A stretch of 64,000 nucleotides of DNA from Sulfurospirillum arsenophilum NBRC 109478 (GCF_000813345.1 NZ_BBQF01000004.1:186001-250000), one strand, 5' to 3'. Counted from the stretch's first letter, positions 9,862 through 19,529 are shown. Made by a program: numbers and translations. Notes: generated from the sequence alone by a model not told the origin.

Positions 9862-9867
9862 TATACT
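9862..9867 (+). promoter_or_regulatory. Likely -10 box for hpf
   Basis: TATACT 41 bp before the hpf start, followed by a strong SD (AAGGAAAAGGAG). Confidence 0.45.
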
Positions 9868-9907
9868 TGTTTTATCAACCCAAAAGGGGTAAGGAAAAGG
9901 AGACAAG

Positions 9908-10429
9908 ATGAACACAAGTATCGTAGGAAAACAATTTGATTTGACCGAGCCAATCAAGGCTTATGTTGAAGGAGCGGTTGATGCTCTTGGCAAATACAAT
10001 TTGGACATTATCTCTGTGCGTACTGTGATCTCAGCGGATGAAAAAAATGGCAAAAAAGGCTTTAATGTCGAGTTTGCTATTAACATGGCACATAAAAACA
10101 CCGTTGTTATTCAACAAAAAGACAAAGATGTGTATGCTGCGGTTGATCTTGCGATTGAGCGTGCTAAAAAAGTGCTTCGCCGCCACCACGATAAAATCAA
10201 TACCCATAAACCAATTGAAGGCATTGTTGCTGCAGAGGCAGTTGAAAATGCCGAGGGAAGCGATGATGAGATTGTTCCAATGCGTCTTAACAGCTACAAA
10301 CCTGTCGAGGTTGAAGATGCTATGAATGAACTCAAAGCTTCAGACAGACAATTTATCGTATTCCATGATATGGAAGACAAATTCCGCGTTATGTATAAAA
10401 AAACTGACGGAAGATTTGGACTTTACTAA
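9908..10429 (+). CDS. hpf: Ribosome hibernation promoting factor, long form
   Basis: 173 residues. The N-terminal S30AE domain (about 1-105: VGKQFDLTEPIKAYVEGAVDALGKY and a basic helix with RAKKVLRRHHDKI) binds the 30S subunit at the tRNA/mRNA sites. An acidic linker follows, then the C-terminal dimerisation domain (about 120-173, KPVEVEDAMNELKASDRQFIVFHD). This architecture is the long HPF that alone forms 100S ribosome dimers in starvation. The gene is monocistronic, convergent with recG, with only 2 bp between the stops. Confidence 0.93.
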   Translation: MNTSIVGKQFDLTEPIKAYVEGAVDALGKYNLDIISVRTVISADEKNGKKGFNVEFAINMAHKNTVVIQQKDKDVYAAVDLAIERAKKVLRRHHDKINTHKPIEGIVAAEAVENAEGSDDEIVPMRLNSYKPVEVEDAMNELKASDRQFIVFHDMEDKFRVMYKKTDGRFGLY

Positions 10430-10431
10430 GC

Positions 10432-12270
10432 CTAAACTTTGGGGAGGCTTTTTGCCTCCTCTACTCTTCTTTTTGCTTCTCTTAAAATTTCCTCATCACT
10501 TTCCATTTCAAACCAAACCAACTTTTTACCACTTTGAATGAGTCCACCAACCACGTCTCCACCTTGGCGAAACTGCAAATCAAGCTCGGCAATTTCAAAG
10601 CCATCAAGCGTCTGACTAAACTTTGTGAGTCTTTCACTTTGTGCTAAATTGGTATAAAGGTAACAGTACCCTTTTAAACCGTTACGACTAACTCGCCCTC
10701 TGAGCTGATGCAAACTGGCAAGCCCTAGTCGTTCTGCGCCGACAATAACGATGGTGGAGAGCCTTGGAAGCGAGATACCCACTTCGACAACCGTGGTCGA
10801 GATGAGCAAATTGCCCTCTTCTTTAAAGGTTTTAAGGATTTCCTCTTTGTTTTTATCTTTTCCATACGTCACATAGACTTTTTCAAAATTTTTCTCCCAA
10901 AAACCACGCCCCTCATCAATGGACTGGTAGTTCACCATCTCACTCTCTTCCACAAGAGGATAGACGATGATGCACTGATGATTCTGTGCAATTTCACTTT
11001 TGAGATGCTCGACTAACGCTTTAAAATCTTTTTTAGCAATGACGGTGGTCGTAATATCTTTAGGAAATGGCAACATCTTAATGAACGAAAAATCAACTAA
11101 CGAGGACTGAATCATGCTCAGAGTCCGAGGAATTGGCGTCGCCGAAAACTGTAAATAATGTGGATGCCACGCTTGTTTGGAAACAAGTGCTGAAAGCAGT
11201 GCTCGCTGCTTTGTACCAAAGCGATGCTGTTCATCGACCATCACAAGCGCGCACACGGGAAGTTCCCTGTAAAGCAGAGCATGCGTGCCGATGATGAAAT
11301 CAAACTCTTCTAAATTCTCTTTACTGTCTGCTTCTTGTGTGATCAAAAGCGTCTTTACATGTAAAGGTAAAAACTTCTGAGCCTCTTCAAAAAGTTGGTT
11401 TGCAAGTACTGTGGTGGGCGCCATTAAAATAGCTTTTTGTGGGTATGACATCATGACAGAACTTAATATCACCATCGTCTTTCCACACCCAACATCGCCC
11501 ATGATGACGCGCTTCGCCGCAGTGTCGCTTAAAAAATCATGTTTAATTTCTCCGATAACTTTTTGCTGATCGGCGGTTAAGGTAAAAGGAAGTGAGGCGA
11601 TAAAAGGCTGAACATCGCCATCAAGTTTTGCGCATGAAGGGAAACTAACCTTTTTGGTAGATAATTTTTTGAGGTAGTTATGGATTTCGACATATTTGAG
11701 CACTTTTAGGATGGATTCCGAGTAGCCAAAACTTCCTAGTGTACTTGCCTCTTTGGCACTAGGTCTATGCAAACTTAAAATAGTTTGAGCTTCATTTACA
11801 TGTAAACCCTCGTTTAAGAGTGATTCAAGGCTGAGATGGTGCTCCATCAAACCTATAACTGTTTTATTTTGCAGAGGTGTTTTGTATTTGGGGATCAGGG
11901 TATTAATTGCTGTTACAATTTTGGGTTGCACCATCTGCAAACGCCCATTGTTGTAGCTTATTTTTCCATTAATATACAGCTCACTACCCACTTTAAAAAG
12001 TGCCTTATGATAGGGTTTTGCCATAAAAATGACACCATCAAGAAGTGTGTCCCACGCTTCGCAAAAGAAAATAATTTGAAAAACTTTAGGGCTTTGTTTG
12101 AGAGAAAGTACCTTTACATGTAACGTATTGATCTGCTCTAAAAGAGGAGCAGGTGAGAGGGTAGTATTTTCATACGAATGAGGAAGGAGTAGCGCTAAGT
12201 CTAAAAGCGTTCCTACTCCTATTTTTTTAAAGCGTTCCTTGTCTAGCGGATCACATTCAAGGTTTTGCAC
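10432..12270 (-). CDS. recG: ATP-dependent DNA helicase RecG
   Basis: 612 residues, shorter than the E. coli enzyme (693). It has an N-terminal wedge/OB region, then the SF2 motor: Walker A GDVGCGKT near residue 262, DEQH box, SATPIPRT motif III, and Q/R motifs ending with QLRGRVSRNGLKGYCYL. RecG remodels stalled forks and branches D-loops and Holliday junctions. It starts with GTG overlapping the 3' end of the upstream M16 gene by 14 bp, so it is the last gene of the hemL-mqnC operon. Its last codons encode the shared terminator hairpin with hpf. Three TTTACATGTAAA-type palindromes lie inside (11354, 11795, 12114), all read as Leu-His-Val. Confidence 0.95.
   Translation of the reverse strand: MQNLECDPLDKERFKKIGVGTLLDLALLLPHSYENTTLSPAPLLEQINTLHVKVLSLKQSPKVFQIIFFCEAWDTLLDGVIFMAKPYHKALFKVGSELYINGKISYNNGRLQMVQPKIVTAINTLIPKYKTPLQNKTVIGLMEHHLSLESLLNEGLHVNEAQTILSLHRPSAKEASTLGSFGYSESILKVLKYVEIHNYLKKLSTKKVSFPSCAKLDGDVQPFIASLPFTLTADQQKVIGEIKHDFLSDTAAKRVIMGDVGCGKTMVILSSVMMSYPQKAILMAPTTVLANQLFEEAQKFLPLHVKTLLITQEADSKENLEEFDFIIGTHALLYRELPVCALVMVDEQHRFGTKQRALLSALVSKQAWHPHYLQFSATPIPRTLSMIQSSLVDFSFIKMLPFPKDITTTVIAKKDFKALVEHLKSEIAQNHQCIIVYPLVEESEMVNYQSIDEGRGFWEKNFEKVYVTYGKDKNKEEILKTFKEEGNLLISTTVVEVGISLPRLSTIVIVGAERLGLASLHQLRGRVSRNGLKGYCYLYTNLAQSERLTKFSQTLDGFEIAELDLQFRQGGDVVGGLIQSGKKLVWFEMESDEEILREAKRRVEEAKSLPKV
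10441..10461. terminator. Bidirectional terminator inside the recG 3' end
   Basis: Eight-bp stem (GGGGAGGC with GCCTCCTC, one G-T pair) and a TTTTT loop, 12 bp after the hpf stop. It lies within the recG coding end, so one hairpin appears to serve both convergent genes. Confidence 0.7.
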
Positions 12271-13555
12271 GTTTTGTGACTACTGAAAAGCTAAGGGCTG
12301 TGATCTCATCGTGTTTTTTAATGAAACTGTTAAGCTCTTCAAGGCTTAATTTTTCGATTTTTTCTAACTGTTTTTTAGAATGACCTAACTCATACCCACT
12401 GTAATATTCAAAGAAAGCACGAGATAGACGTTGGGAAAGTGTCTCGTTGCGAAGAGGCTCACTACCTAGTAAAAAGCGTTTCGCTTGGGCTAGTTCATCT
12501 TCAGTAACACCCTCGTCCACAAAGCGTTTGATCTCAGCAGCAACGACTTTTTTAGCCTCTTCCAAGTTCTCATTTTTCGTTTGAAGATGTCCTGTAAAAC
12601 TACTACTGGATTTTCCAATGCTGCTTCTGCTGTAACTCGAATAAGCAAGTCCGCGTTTAACACGTATCTCTTCCATCAAACGACTTCCAAAACCGCTCTC
12701 TCCAAGGATGAAGCTTGCCACTTTAGCTTTATAGGCCTCAGGATCACCACTTTTCATATAAAACGGTGCACCAAAATAGATATACGCCTGCTCGCTCTCT
12801 TTCGTGACAATCAACTCTTTAGCATTTTTATTAGCATCAAAATAGCTCACAACACGTCGTTTACCATGTTTGATCTCAGAAAGGACAGGTAAAAGAAGTT
12901 TTTTAAGCTCCTCAAGTTCAATGTCGCCACCTGCAACGATAATAAGGCTCTCTAAATTCACACGTTCTTTGTAAAAGTTCTCTACATCTTTGAGTTTTAA
13001 CGCTTTTATGCTTTTAACATCGCCACTATACGCATGCGATAAAGGCGTATTTTCAAAAATGAGTTTTTGAAGATTGAGGTTAGCAATGTAGTCAAAATCG
13101 CTCTCTTTGTTAGAGAGCATACCAAGGGTTAAAAGCTTGATTTTATCGAAACTCTCTTTGCTAAAGTTAGGACTTTTGAGAAGTTTTTTCATCATTTCCA
13201 AGGCATAAGGAAATTGCTCTTTTAGTGCTGAAGCCTCAAAAACAAGCGTTTCAACACCACTGTGCGCTCCTAAACTAATGGCACGAAATTCTAGCTCTTC
13301 TGCAAATGCCGTAGAACCCATCTCTTTGGTTCCTTCACCCAGCATCGCTGCTAAAAACTTCGCAATACCTTCATTGGTACCATCTTCCATGCTACCCGCA
13401 TTTTTGACCACCAATTGTACCGAAGCAATAGGCAAAGAAGCATCTTTCTCAAATACCACAGGAATTTCGACACCATTTACATTGATTTGACTAACTTCTT
13501 GACCCACTAATACTCCTTGTAACAAAATCATTATCGTTAAAACTACTTTTTTCAT
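12257..13555 (-). CDS. M16-family zinc-protease-like protein lacking the HxxEH motif
   Basis: 432 residues with a signal peptide (MKKVVLTIMILLQGVLVGQE), so exported. Two M16 half-domains are visible. At the position of the zinc motif GLAHFLEHML the sequence is GIAKFLAAML: His, Glu and His are replaced by Lys66, Ala69 and Ala70, so this chain should not bind catalytic zinc. The C-terminal half keeps the RGLAYSSYS segment, the Arg/Tyr substrate-positioning motif. In two-chain M16B peptidases one subunit has exactly this make-up. No active partner is encoded nearby. ATGA overlap with mqnC upstream. Confidence 0.8.
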   Translation of the reverse strand: MKKVVLTIMILLQGVLVGQEVSQINVNGVEIPVVFEKDASLPIASVQLVVKNAGSMEDGTNEGIAKFLAAMLGEGTKEMGSTAFAEELEFRAISLGAHSGVETLVFEASALKEQFPYALEMMKKLLKSPNFSKESFDKIKLLTLGMLSNKESDFDYIANLNLQKLIFENTPLSHAYSGDVKSIKALKLKDVENFYKERVNLESLIIVAGGDIELEELKKLLLPVLSEIKHGKRRVVSYFDANKNAKELIVTKESEQAYIYFGAPFYMKSGDPEAYKAKVASFILGESGFGSRLMEEIRVKRGLAYSSYSRSSIGKSSSSFTGHLQTKNENLEEAKKVVAAEIKRFVDEGVTEDELAQAKRFLLGSEPLRNETLSQRLSRAFFEYYSGYELGHSKKQLEKIEKLSLEELNSFIKKHDEITALSFSVVTKRAKP

Positions 13556-14601
13556 GCAAACTGCTCCAAAACCGTGTACGAAGTATCGCGTTTGGCAGGA
13601 ATTGAGCCAATGTCTTTGATGAGTTTAATCATCTCCGTTTGATTCATACGATTCGCCGCACCCGCAGCTTTGACCACGTTTTCTTCCATCATCGTACTAC
13701 CCAGATCATTCGCTCCAAACATAAGTGCTAGCTGACCGATGTAACTGCCTTGCGTGACCCATGAACTTTGGATATTTTTAAAATTATCAAGATACAAACG
13801 GCTCACGGCTAAAAGCCTGAGGTAGCGATTTGATGACTGCTTTTTAATCTCAGGATGTTCCTCTTTAAGCTTGGTATGATCGCTTTGAAAACTCCACATA
13901 ATAAACGCTCTAAAGCCTCCCGTTTCATCTTGAAGCTCTCTGATCTTTTCCCAATGTTCGATGATCTCTTCATCACTCTCTAAGGTTCCAAACATCATCG
14001 TAGCGGTTGATCTCATGCCGATTTTATGGGCAGCTCTATGCACACCCAACCACTCATCAGTCCCTAATTTCTTAGGGGCAATGATGTCACGGACACGGTC
14101 GCTGAGTATCTCAGCTCCAGCTCCTGGTATGCTGTAAAGTCCTTTTTTCTGAAGACGTAACAGCACTTCTTTGTAGCTAATCTTCGAGATTTTAGCAATG
14201 TAATCAATTTCTATGGCTGAAAATCCATGAATGGTAATACTTGGATAATTGGTACTTATCCACTCCACCAACTCCTCATACCATTCGATTTTTAGCTTCG
14301 GATGCACTCCGCCTTGGAAAAGGATTTGCGTTCCACCAATTTCAATAAGTTCTTCGATTTTTTGTCCAATTTCCTCAAAAGAGAGCACATACGCTTCGTC
14401 CTCTTTATGATGACGGTAAAAGGCACAAAATTTACAATCAACCCAGCAAACATTGGTATAGTTGATGTTTCGATCGACCACAAACGTTGTCAAATTTTCA
14501 GGGTGAAGCTCCATTTTGCGCTTCAACGCCATTTCCCCTAATGTATTAAGGTCAACCTCACGAATCAGACGTAAGGCCTCTTCATTACTCATTCGTTTCA
14601 T
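13552..14601 (-). CDS. mqnC: Cyclic dehypoxanthinylfutalosine synthase (menaquinone synthesis)
   Basis: 349 residues. Radical SAM enzyme with the CxxxCxxC cluster motif in NYTNVCWVDCKFCAFYR (about residues 52-60), followed by the MqnC-type GGTQILFQGG and PGAGAEI segments. It cyclises dehypoxanthine futalosine in the futalosine pathway to menaquinone, the only respiratory quinone route known in Campylobacterota. The start with AAAGGG SD overlaps the upstream membrane-protein gene by 17 bp. Close relatives (MqnE, CofH) differ mainly in C-terminal regions, but the length and opening (NEEALRLIREVDLNTLGEMA) favour MqnC. Confidence 0.92.
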   Translation of the reverse strand: MKRMSNEEALRLIREVDLNTLGEMALKRKMELHPENLTTFVVDRNINYTNVCWVDCKFCAFYRHHKEDEAYVLSFEEIGQKIEELIEIGGTQILFQGGVHPKLKIEWYEELVEWISTNYPSITIHGFSAIEIDYIAKISKISYKEVLLRLQKKGLYSIPGAGAEILSDRVRDIIAPKKLGTDEWLGVHRAAHKIGMRSTATMMFGTLESDEEIIEHWEKIRELQDETGGFRAFIMWSFQSDHTKLKEEHPEIKKQSSNRYLRLLAVSRLYLDNFKNIQSSWVTQGSYIGQLALMFGANDLGSTMMEENVVKAAGAANRMNQTEMIKLIKDIGSIPAKRDTSYTVLEQFA

Positions 14602-15091
14602 TCAAACCCTTTTTAACAAACAAAACAGATAAAAAGCTTGAGAGTGGTACCACACTTAAGCCCACAAAAAAAGCAATCGCATCCAATGTATCATGGCGAA
14701 TTAAAAAAAGTACTGCTAAAAACAGTACGCCATACGAGAAGATACGATACAGCGAAAGTGCACTTTTATAGCTTAAAGCGAGATTTTGAAAACTCTGTTT
14801 AAAGCCTACTTTAGCGACTCTTGGTGCAACATTCTCTTTTTCACCATCATCATCTTCTTCTTTATCGTCTTCATAGTATTTATCGAACTTATCATCTGGA
14901 ATAAGCCCTGCATCAACACGACGCTGAACAAAAGTGTGATATGAGCGAAACGATGCCAACGTAATCAGCAGTGAGCATGCAAAAGCCATTTGTGTGTTCA
15001 AAAGCCAATCGCCTCCTTGAAATAAGGAGAGAAGAATGACAAAAATATCACCTAAAAAATAAAAACGTAAAAGCCTACTTGTCGTCGTCAT
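14585..15091 (-). CDS. Predicted membrane protein between atpZ and mqnC
   Basis: About 168 residues if translation starts at the [10 protein letters not shown] methionine. The open frame extends further upstream, but that part lies wholly on top of atpZ. It has two N-terminal membrane segments (about 10-45), an acidic loop rich in Asp/Glu/Lys (KFDKYYEDDKEEDDDGEKE), and two C-terminal membrane segments. I do not recognise a family. Both ends overlap neighbours (atpZ by about 17 bp, mqnC by 17 bp), so it is translated in one operon with them. The start is uncertain among several clustered ATG codons (15091-15103). Confidence 0.7.
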   Translation of the reverse strand: MTTTSRLLRFYFLGDIFVILLSLFQGGDWLLNTQMAFACSLLITLASFRSYHTFVQRRVDAGLIPDDKFDKYYEDDKEEDDDGEKENVAPRVAKVGFKQSFQNLALSYKSALSLYRIFSYGVLFLAVLFLIRHDTLDAIAFFVGLSVVPLSSFLSVLFVKKGLNETNE

Positions 15092-15377
15092 TTTCATCAT
15101 CATCTTTTGGTTGTTGGTATTTTTTATAGCGCACATCATCTTTGAGTTCATCAAGGGAAGCAACATTTTTTTTGTAAGCTTTATAGACATTGAGGATCGC
15201 TCCACCAATACCCCAAGAAACACCAACCCATAAAAGCCAAGGTGTGTTAAACCAATTGCTCATGAGCATACCCACACCAATACCGATGAGGACTGCTACA
15301 ACAATAGAAATGCCTAAAGAGAGCTGTTCAGCCCCTTCAATGAGTTTACCGTATTTTGGTTTTTCTTTTTCGCTCAT
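15075..15377 (-). CDS. atpZ: AtpZ/AtpI-family protein
   Basis: 100 residues with two membrane helices (about 22-40 and 46-66) and the [12 protein letters not shown]...[20 protein letters not shown] pattern of AtpZ/AtpI proteins, linked to assembly of or Mg/Ca supply for the F1Fo ATP synthase. A charged tail ends in DDDENDDDK. The ATP synthase genes are not here; it is instead coupled by a 4-bp ATGA overlap to hemL, a placement away from the atp operon that is common in Campylobacterota. Confidence 0.85.
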   Translation of the reverse strand: MSEKEKPKYGKLIEGAEQLSLGISIVVAVLIGIGVGMLMSNWFNTPWLLWVGVSWGIGGAILNVYKAYKKNVASLDELKDDVRYKKYQQPKDDDENDDDK

Positions 15378-16666
15378 GCAATCTCTTCAAATACTTTATG
15401 TGCTGCTTCAATGGTATCTTCGATCATCTCATCGCTCATAGCATCACAGATAAAGCCAGTTTCAAACTGAGAACACGCAAAGTAAAAACCCTCTCTCAGC
15501 ATACCTTGATGAAATGCCGCAAAACACTGTGTATTGCTCGTAAGGGCATCGTCAAAATTTTTCACCGGTTTGTCATTAAAAAAGAAGCCAAACATTGAGC
15601 CAATAGCGCCTACTTGAAGCGTAATGCCTGAAAGAGCTGCAGCATCTCTAAGCCCTTCAACAAGTCTTTTCGCTTTTTTCTCAAGTCTTACATATAAATC
15701 CGACTCTTCGATAATTTGCTCCAAAGAAGCAAGTCCTGCTGCCATTGCGACAGGATTTCCACTGAGTGTTCCTGCTTGGTAGACAGGACCATCTGGGGAG
15801 AGTTTATCCATAATTTCAGCGCGTCCACCAAACGCACCCACAGGCATACCGCCACCAATGACTTTTCCAAATGTCACCAAGTCAGGTTCGGTTTGGTAAA
15901 TGCCTTGCGCACCTTTGAGGCTTGCTCTAAAACCACTCATAACCTCATCAAAAATTAGCAGTGCTCCATGTTTATCGCACAATGCTCTAAGTTCTTCTAA
16001 AAATTTTGGATCGGCGGGGACAAAACCCATATTGCCCGCAATTGGCTCGATGATAATACATGCGATATTTTTAGAGTTTTTAAAACACTCTTTTACACTT
16101 TTAATGTCGTTGTATTTTGCCAGTAACGTATGTTTGGTAAGATCAGCAGGAACACCTGGAGAGCTAGGACATCCAAAGGTGACTGCTCCGCTTCCGGCTT
16201 GGACTAAAAGTGAATCGCTGTGTCCATGGTAACAGCCTTCAAACTTGATAATGTCATCTTTACATGTAAAGCCGCGTGCTAGTCTGATGGCACTCATCAC
16301 CGCTTCGGTTCCACTGCTCACAAAACGTACTTTATCCATCTCAGGAAAGAGCGAGCAGATCAGGCTTGCAAGCTTGGTTTCAGCCTTCGTTGGTGCGCCA
16401 AAGCTAAGCCCTTTTTTAACGGCTTTGATGACCGCTTTCTCAATGGTTTTGTTAGCATGCCCAAAAATCAGTGGACCCCAGCTTTGAACGTAATCCACAT
16501 AGCGGTTTCCATCCACGTCGAAGAGATAAGCACCCTCACCTTTTTTGATAAACAACGGTGTTCCGCCAACACTTTTAAACGCACGTACCGGAGAATCAAC
16601 ACCACCAGGGATGACATTTCGAGCTTTTTCATAGGCTTTAATGCTTTTATCATAGTGCATTGTCAC
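15374..16666 (-). CDS. hemL: Glutamate-1-semialdehyde 2,1-aminomutase
   Basis: 430 residues. PLP aminotransferase class III fold with the HemL signatures: [19 protein letters not shown] at the start, [23 protein letters not shown] segment ([20 protein letters not shown]), and the PLP lysine in [18 protein letters not shown] (about residue 270). It makes 5-aminolevulinate from glutamate semialdehyde, the C5 route to haem. It is the first or second gene of the long minus-strand operon; the cytochrome c gene lies 48 bp upstream. A TTTACATGTAAA copy inside (16259) encodes FTCK. Confidence 0.96.
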   Translation of the reverse strand: MTMHYDKSIKAYEKARNVIPGGVDSPVRAFKSVGGTPLFIKKGEGAYLFDVDGNRYVDYVQSWGPLIFGHANKTIEKAVIKAVKKGLSFGAPTKAETKLASLICSLFPEMDKVRFVSSGTEAVMSAIRLARGFTCKDDIIKFEGCYHGHSDSLLVQAGSGAVTFGCPSSPGVPADLTKHTLLAKYNDIKSVKECFKNSKNIACIIIEPIAGNMGFVPADPKFLEELRALCDKHGALLIFDEVMSGFRASLKGAQGIYQTEPDLVTFGKVIGGGMPVGAFGGRAEIMDKLSPDGPVYQAGTLSGNPVAMAAGLASLEQIIEESDLYVRLEKKAKRLVEGLRDAAALSGITLQVGAIGSMFGFFFNDKPVKNFDDALTSNTQCFAAFHQGMLREGFYFACSQFETGFICDAMSDEMIEDTIEAAHKVFEEIA

Positions 16667-16714
16667 AAATCCTTAATTCATTTTTTATTATTTTACTGAA
16701 AGTTTTTAAACAAA

Positions 16715-17062
16715 CTACTTTTTCACTTCGCTCGAAACGTAATAATATAAGCTATCGATCTCTTGCCATGTTAAAAAGTACGTTGGCATGACCTTGTGCT
16801 GAGATGTCAATGCTTGGAAAAAACGCTCTTTGGAAACGCTGGTAATGGCAGGAGCGGAGAGCACAACATCTTTACCTTTAGAGCTATATTTAGAGATAAC
16901 AGAGCCCTCACCTTTTTCACCATGGCATTTGTTACAGCCAATGCCTCTAGGATTGGAATAGAGCATTTTGGCATACTCCATTTTAGAGATAAAATCCTCA
17001 CTCAAAAGCGGTGTAAAAGATAAAAATAAGAACACGTTACATGTAAGCAAAAACCGCATCAA
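16715..17062 (-). CDS. Small periplasmic monohaem cytochrome c
   Basis: 115 residues. A signal peptide (about 1-21) precedes a single class I cytochrome c domain: haem-binding CNKCH at 43-47, a GEGS turn and the likely axial Met92 in KVMPTYF. Such small c-type cytochromes carry electrons between the bc1 complex and terminal enzymes. Its place just upstream of hemL links it to haem supply. The palindrome copy at 17037-17046 lies in the signal-peptide codons (LLTCN). Confidence 0.88.
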   Translation of the reverse strand: MMRFLLTCNVFLFLSFTPLLSEDFISKMEYAKMLYSNPRGIGCNKCHGEKGEGSVISKYSSKGKDVVLSAPAITSVSKERFFQALTSQHKVMPTYFLTWQEIDSLYYYVSSEVKK

Positions 17063-17095
17063 AACTGCTTTATCCTCTCTTTATTCGTAATTTGG

Positions 17096-17101
17096 TATAG
17101 T
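17096..17101 (+). promoter_or_regulatory. Likely -10 box for folD
   Basis: TATAGT, 28 bp before the folD ATG; SD AAAAGGA follows. Confidence 0.5.
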
Positions 17102-17129
17102 ATCAAAAATGAACTAAAAGGATGTTTGA

Positions 17130-17972
17130 ATGCAGATCCTCGATGGAAAAGCACTGTCAGATCAAATCAAAATTGAGCTTAAACAAGAGAGCAACAAGCT
17201 TAATGAAAAAGGCATAACACCGGGTCTTGCCGTTATTTTAGTCGGTGATGATGCTGCGAGTCAAACCTATGTCAAGATGAAAGAAAAAGCGTGTGATGTT
17301 GCTGGTGTTTATTCGATCATTCATAAGATGCCAAACACGATTTCACAAGAGAAGATTTTAGAGACCATTGCTATGATTAATAACAACGCCAACATCGATG
17401 GCGTACTGGTTCAACTTCCTCTTCCAAAACATATCGATACCACAAAAATTATTGAAGCAATTGACCCTAAAAAAGATGTTGACGGCTTTCATCCCTTCAA
17501 CGTTGGTCGTTTGGTTGCTGGACTGGATGGTTTTGTACCCTGCACGCCTCTTGGCGTTATGCGTCTTTTAGCACACTACAACATTGACCCAAAAGGTTTA
17601 GATGCGTGTGTGGTGGGTGCAAGCAATATCGTTGGAAAACCGATGATGAACCTACTCTTAAATGCAGGTGCAACGGTTGATATTTGCCATATCTTTACCA
17701 AAGACCTTAAAGCACATACCCAAAAAGCAGACCTTGTTATTGTAGGCGTAGGTAAGCGAAACCTCCTTACTGCTGACATGGTTAAAGAGGGTGCGATTGT
17801 GATTGATATTGGTATCAATAAAACTGAAGATGGACGTCTTGTCGGCGATGTCGATTATGCCAATGTTGCACCAAAATGCAGTTACATTACGCCCGTTCCT
17901 GGAGGTGTAGGTCCTATGACCATCGCGATGTTGTTGGAAAACACCATCAAAGCCGCAGGGCAACGTTTATAA
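17130..17972 (+). CDS. folD: Bifunctional methylenetetrahydrofolate dehydrogenase/cyclohydrolase
   Basis: 280 residues, full FolD length. Conserved blocks are present: SQTYVKMKEKAC with the catalytic Lys, GVLVQLPLPKH, DPKKDVDGFHPFN, PCTPLGVM, a Rossmann segment VVGASNIVGKPM and the C-terminal TPVPGGVGPMTIAML. It interconverts 5,10-methylene- and 10-formyl-tetrahydrofolate using NADP, supplying one-carbon units. It starts a plus-strand operon with lepB (13-bp gap) and the M50 protease, a folD-lepB pairing known in Campylobacter. Confidence 0.97.
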   Translation: MQILDGKALSDQIKIELKQESNKLNEKGITPGLAVILVGDDAASQTYVKMKEKACDVAGVYSIIHKMPNTISQEKILETIAMINNNANIDGVLVQLPLPKHIDTTKIIEAIDPKKDVDGFHPFNVGRLVAGLDGFVPCTPLGVMRLLAHYNIDPKGLDACVVGASNIVGKPMMNLLLNAGATVDICHIFTKDLKAHTQKADLVIVGVGKRNLLTADMVKEGAIVIDIGINKTEDGRLVGDVDYANVAPKCSYITPVPGGVGPMTIAMLLENTIKAAGQRL

Positions 17973-17985
17973 TATTAGGAAATTC

Positions 17986-18876
17986 ATGAAAAATTTACTC
18001 AACCGTTTTTATACCTTTTCCAATAGCTGGACAGGTACGCTTATTATTGTTTTATTTGTCATTTTTTTTGTGGCTCAAGCGTTTGTGATTCCAAGTGGTT
18101 CAATGAAAAGAACGCTCCTTGTAGGAGATCATCTTTTTGTTAAAAAATTCTCGTATGGCATTGCAACACCGCATATTCCATGGCTTGAAATTCCAGTACT
18201 GCCTGATTTTAATGGTAACGGCCACCTCATAGAGGGAAGCAGACCAGCGCGTGGTGATATTGTCGTCTTTCGCTACCCAAAAGATGAAAAAGTGCATTAT
18301 GTGAAGCGTTGTGTTGCTACAGAAGGCGATGAGATTCTTTTCCAAGAGAAAAATCTCTACATCCACTTTGCAGAGGGTGATGAATATATTAAAGCAAATT
18401 ACGCACCTGAGAAAATTAAAACGATTGCGGGTAAACTCTGGGTGAATAACCCATATAAAGAGAAATTCCATGGCATTCAGTATGATGATTCTGTTGATCT
18501 TTTCCAACAAATGACACTGTATCTAAACGCAAATCAACTGGCGATGAAACCCGCAATGGTCCAAGAGCTTCCTTCTATTTCAGGCTATAGCTTCAATGCC
18601 TTCTACACCAAAGTGGATAAAGACAACTTTTTCATGATGGGCGATAACCGTGACCACTCCAATGACAGTCGTTTTTGGGGAAGTGTCCCTTACAAACTCA
18701 TTGTCGGAAAACCATGGTTTATCTATTTTTCATGGGAAAAAAAAGGAGCTGAAGAAGAAAAACTTCTCTCAGCAAGTGAGTTAGCTTCATGGAAAAAATT
18801 TGATGAGTATAAAATCAGATGGAATCGCATTGGCCGTTTTGTAGAAACGATGCAATACGATGAGAGCTTTTTTTAA
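17986..18876 (+). CDS. lepB: Signal peptidase I
   Basis: 296 residues. One N-terminal membrane helix (about 17-35), then box B with the nucleophile Ser39 (IPSGSMKRT), box D with the general base Lys107 (HYVKRCVA) and box E GDNRDHSNDSRFWG. It removes signal peptides of exported preproteins on the outer face of the inner membrane. An insertion between boxes D and E makes it slightly longer than the Gram-positive form. Its TAA overlaps the ATG of the M50 protease gene by one base. Confidence 0.96.
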   Translation: MKNLLNRFYTFSNSWTGTLIIVLFVIFFVAQAFVIPSGSMKRTLLVGDHLFVKKFSYGIATPHIPWLEIPVLPDFNGNGHLIEGSRPARGDIVVFRYPKDEKVHYVKRCVATEGDEILFQEKNLYIHFAEGDEYIKANYAPEKIKTIAGKLWVNNPYKEKFHGIQYDDSVDLFQQMTLYLNANQLAMKPAMVQELPSISGYSFNAFYTKVDKDNFFMMGDNRDHSNDSRFWGSVPYKLIVGKPWFIYFSWEKKGAEEEKLLSASELASWKKFDEYKIRWNRIGRFVETMQYDESFF

Positions 18877-19529
18877 TGGATACTGTAAACCTTCTTGAGA
18901 TCACGGCTACCGTTTTAGCCCTTATGGTGGCAATTATCGGTCATGAGATTATGCACGGTTATGTGGCGTACCGTTATGGTGACAATACGGCTAAATACCA
19001 AGGACGCCTTAGCATTAACCCTATCGTACATGTCGATATCGTAGGAACGATTATTGTTCCTGCTGTGCTCTTTTTTAGTGGTGCACCTTTTATGTTCGGT
19101 TGGGCAAAACCCGTACCTATTTTCATTCCTACGGTCATTCGTAATGGTGGGTATAAAGCCGCTATTCATGTCTCGCTAGCGGGTATTGCTTACAACTTTA
19201 CACTCGCACTGGTGTGTGCAGGGTTACTCAGCTTTTTTAAAGACTTGCATGAAGTCAACAGTTTTATTGAGTATTTTCTGGTCTATTTTCTCATTCAATC
19301 ACTCATTTACAATGTGGTTTTAGGACTTTTCAATCTCTACCCAATTCCACCTCTTGATGGCTCTCATGCCTTGACCTACCTTGCCATGATCATGGGATGG
19401 CACTCTATCGTGCGTCTTTATGAGTCAATGGAGCGTTATGGGATGGTTATTCTCATTATTTTCATTGCAACACCACTTTCACACTACTTTTTTCTACCTA
19501 TTCGCTACGTTATTGGATGGTTATATTAA
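18876..19529 (+). CDS. Site-2-protease-type M50 membrane metallopeptidase
   Basis: 217 residues, about five membrane segments. The zinc motif HEIMH (residues 23-27) lies in the first helix, and the second motif NLYPIPPLDG with its Asp ligand sits near residue 155. It belongs to the compact M50B group without PDZ or CBS domains. Substrates are unknown; such enzymes cut membrane-anchored regulators or signal-peptide remnants, and its coupling to lepB makes the latter attractive, as inference only. Confidence 0.85.
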   Translation: MDTVNLLEITATVLALMVAIIGHEIMHGYVAYRYGDNTAKYQGRLSINPIVHVDIVGTIIVPAVLFFSGAPFMFGWAKPVPIFIPTVIRNGGYKAAIHVSLAGIAYNFTLALVCAGLLSFFKDLHEVNSFIEYFLVYFLIQSLIYNVVLGLFNLYPIPPLDGSHALTYLAMIMGWHSIVRLYESMERYGMVILIIFIATPLSHYFFLPIRYVIGWLY

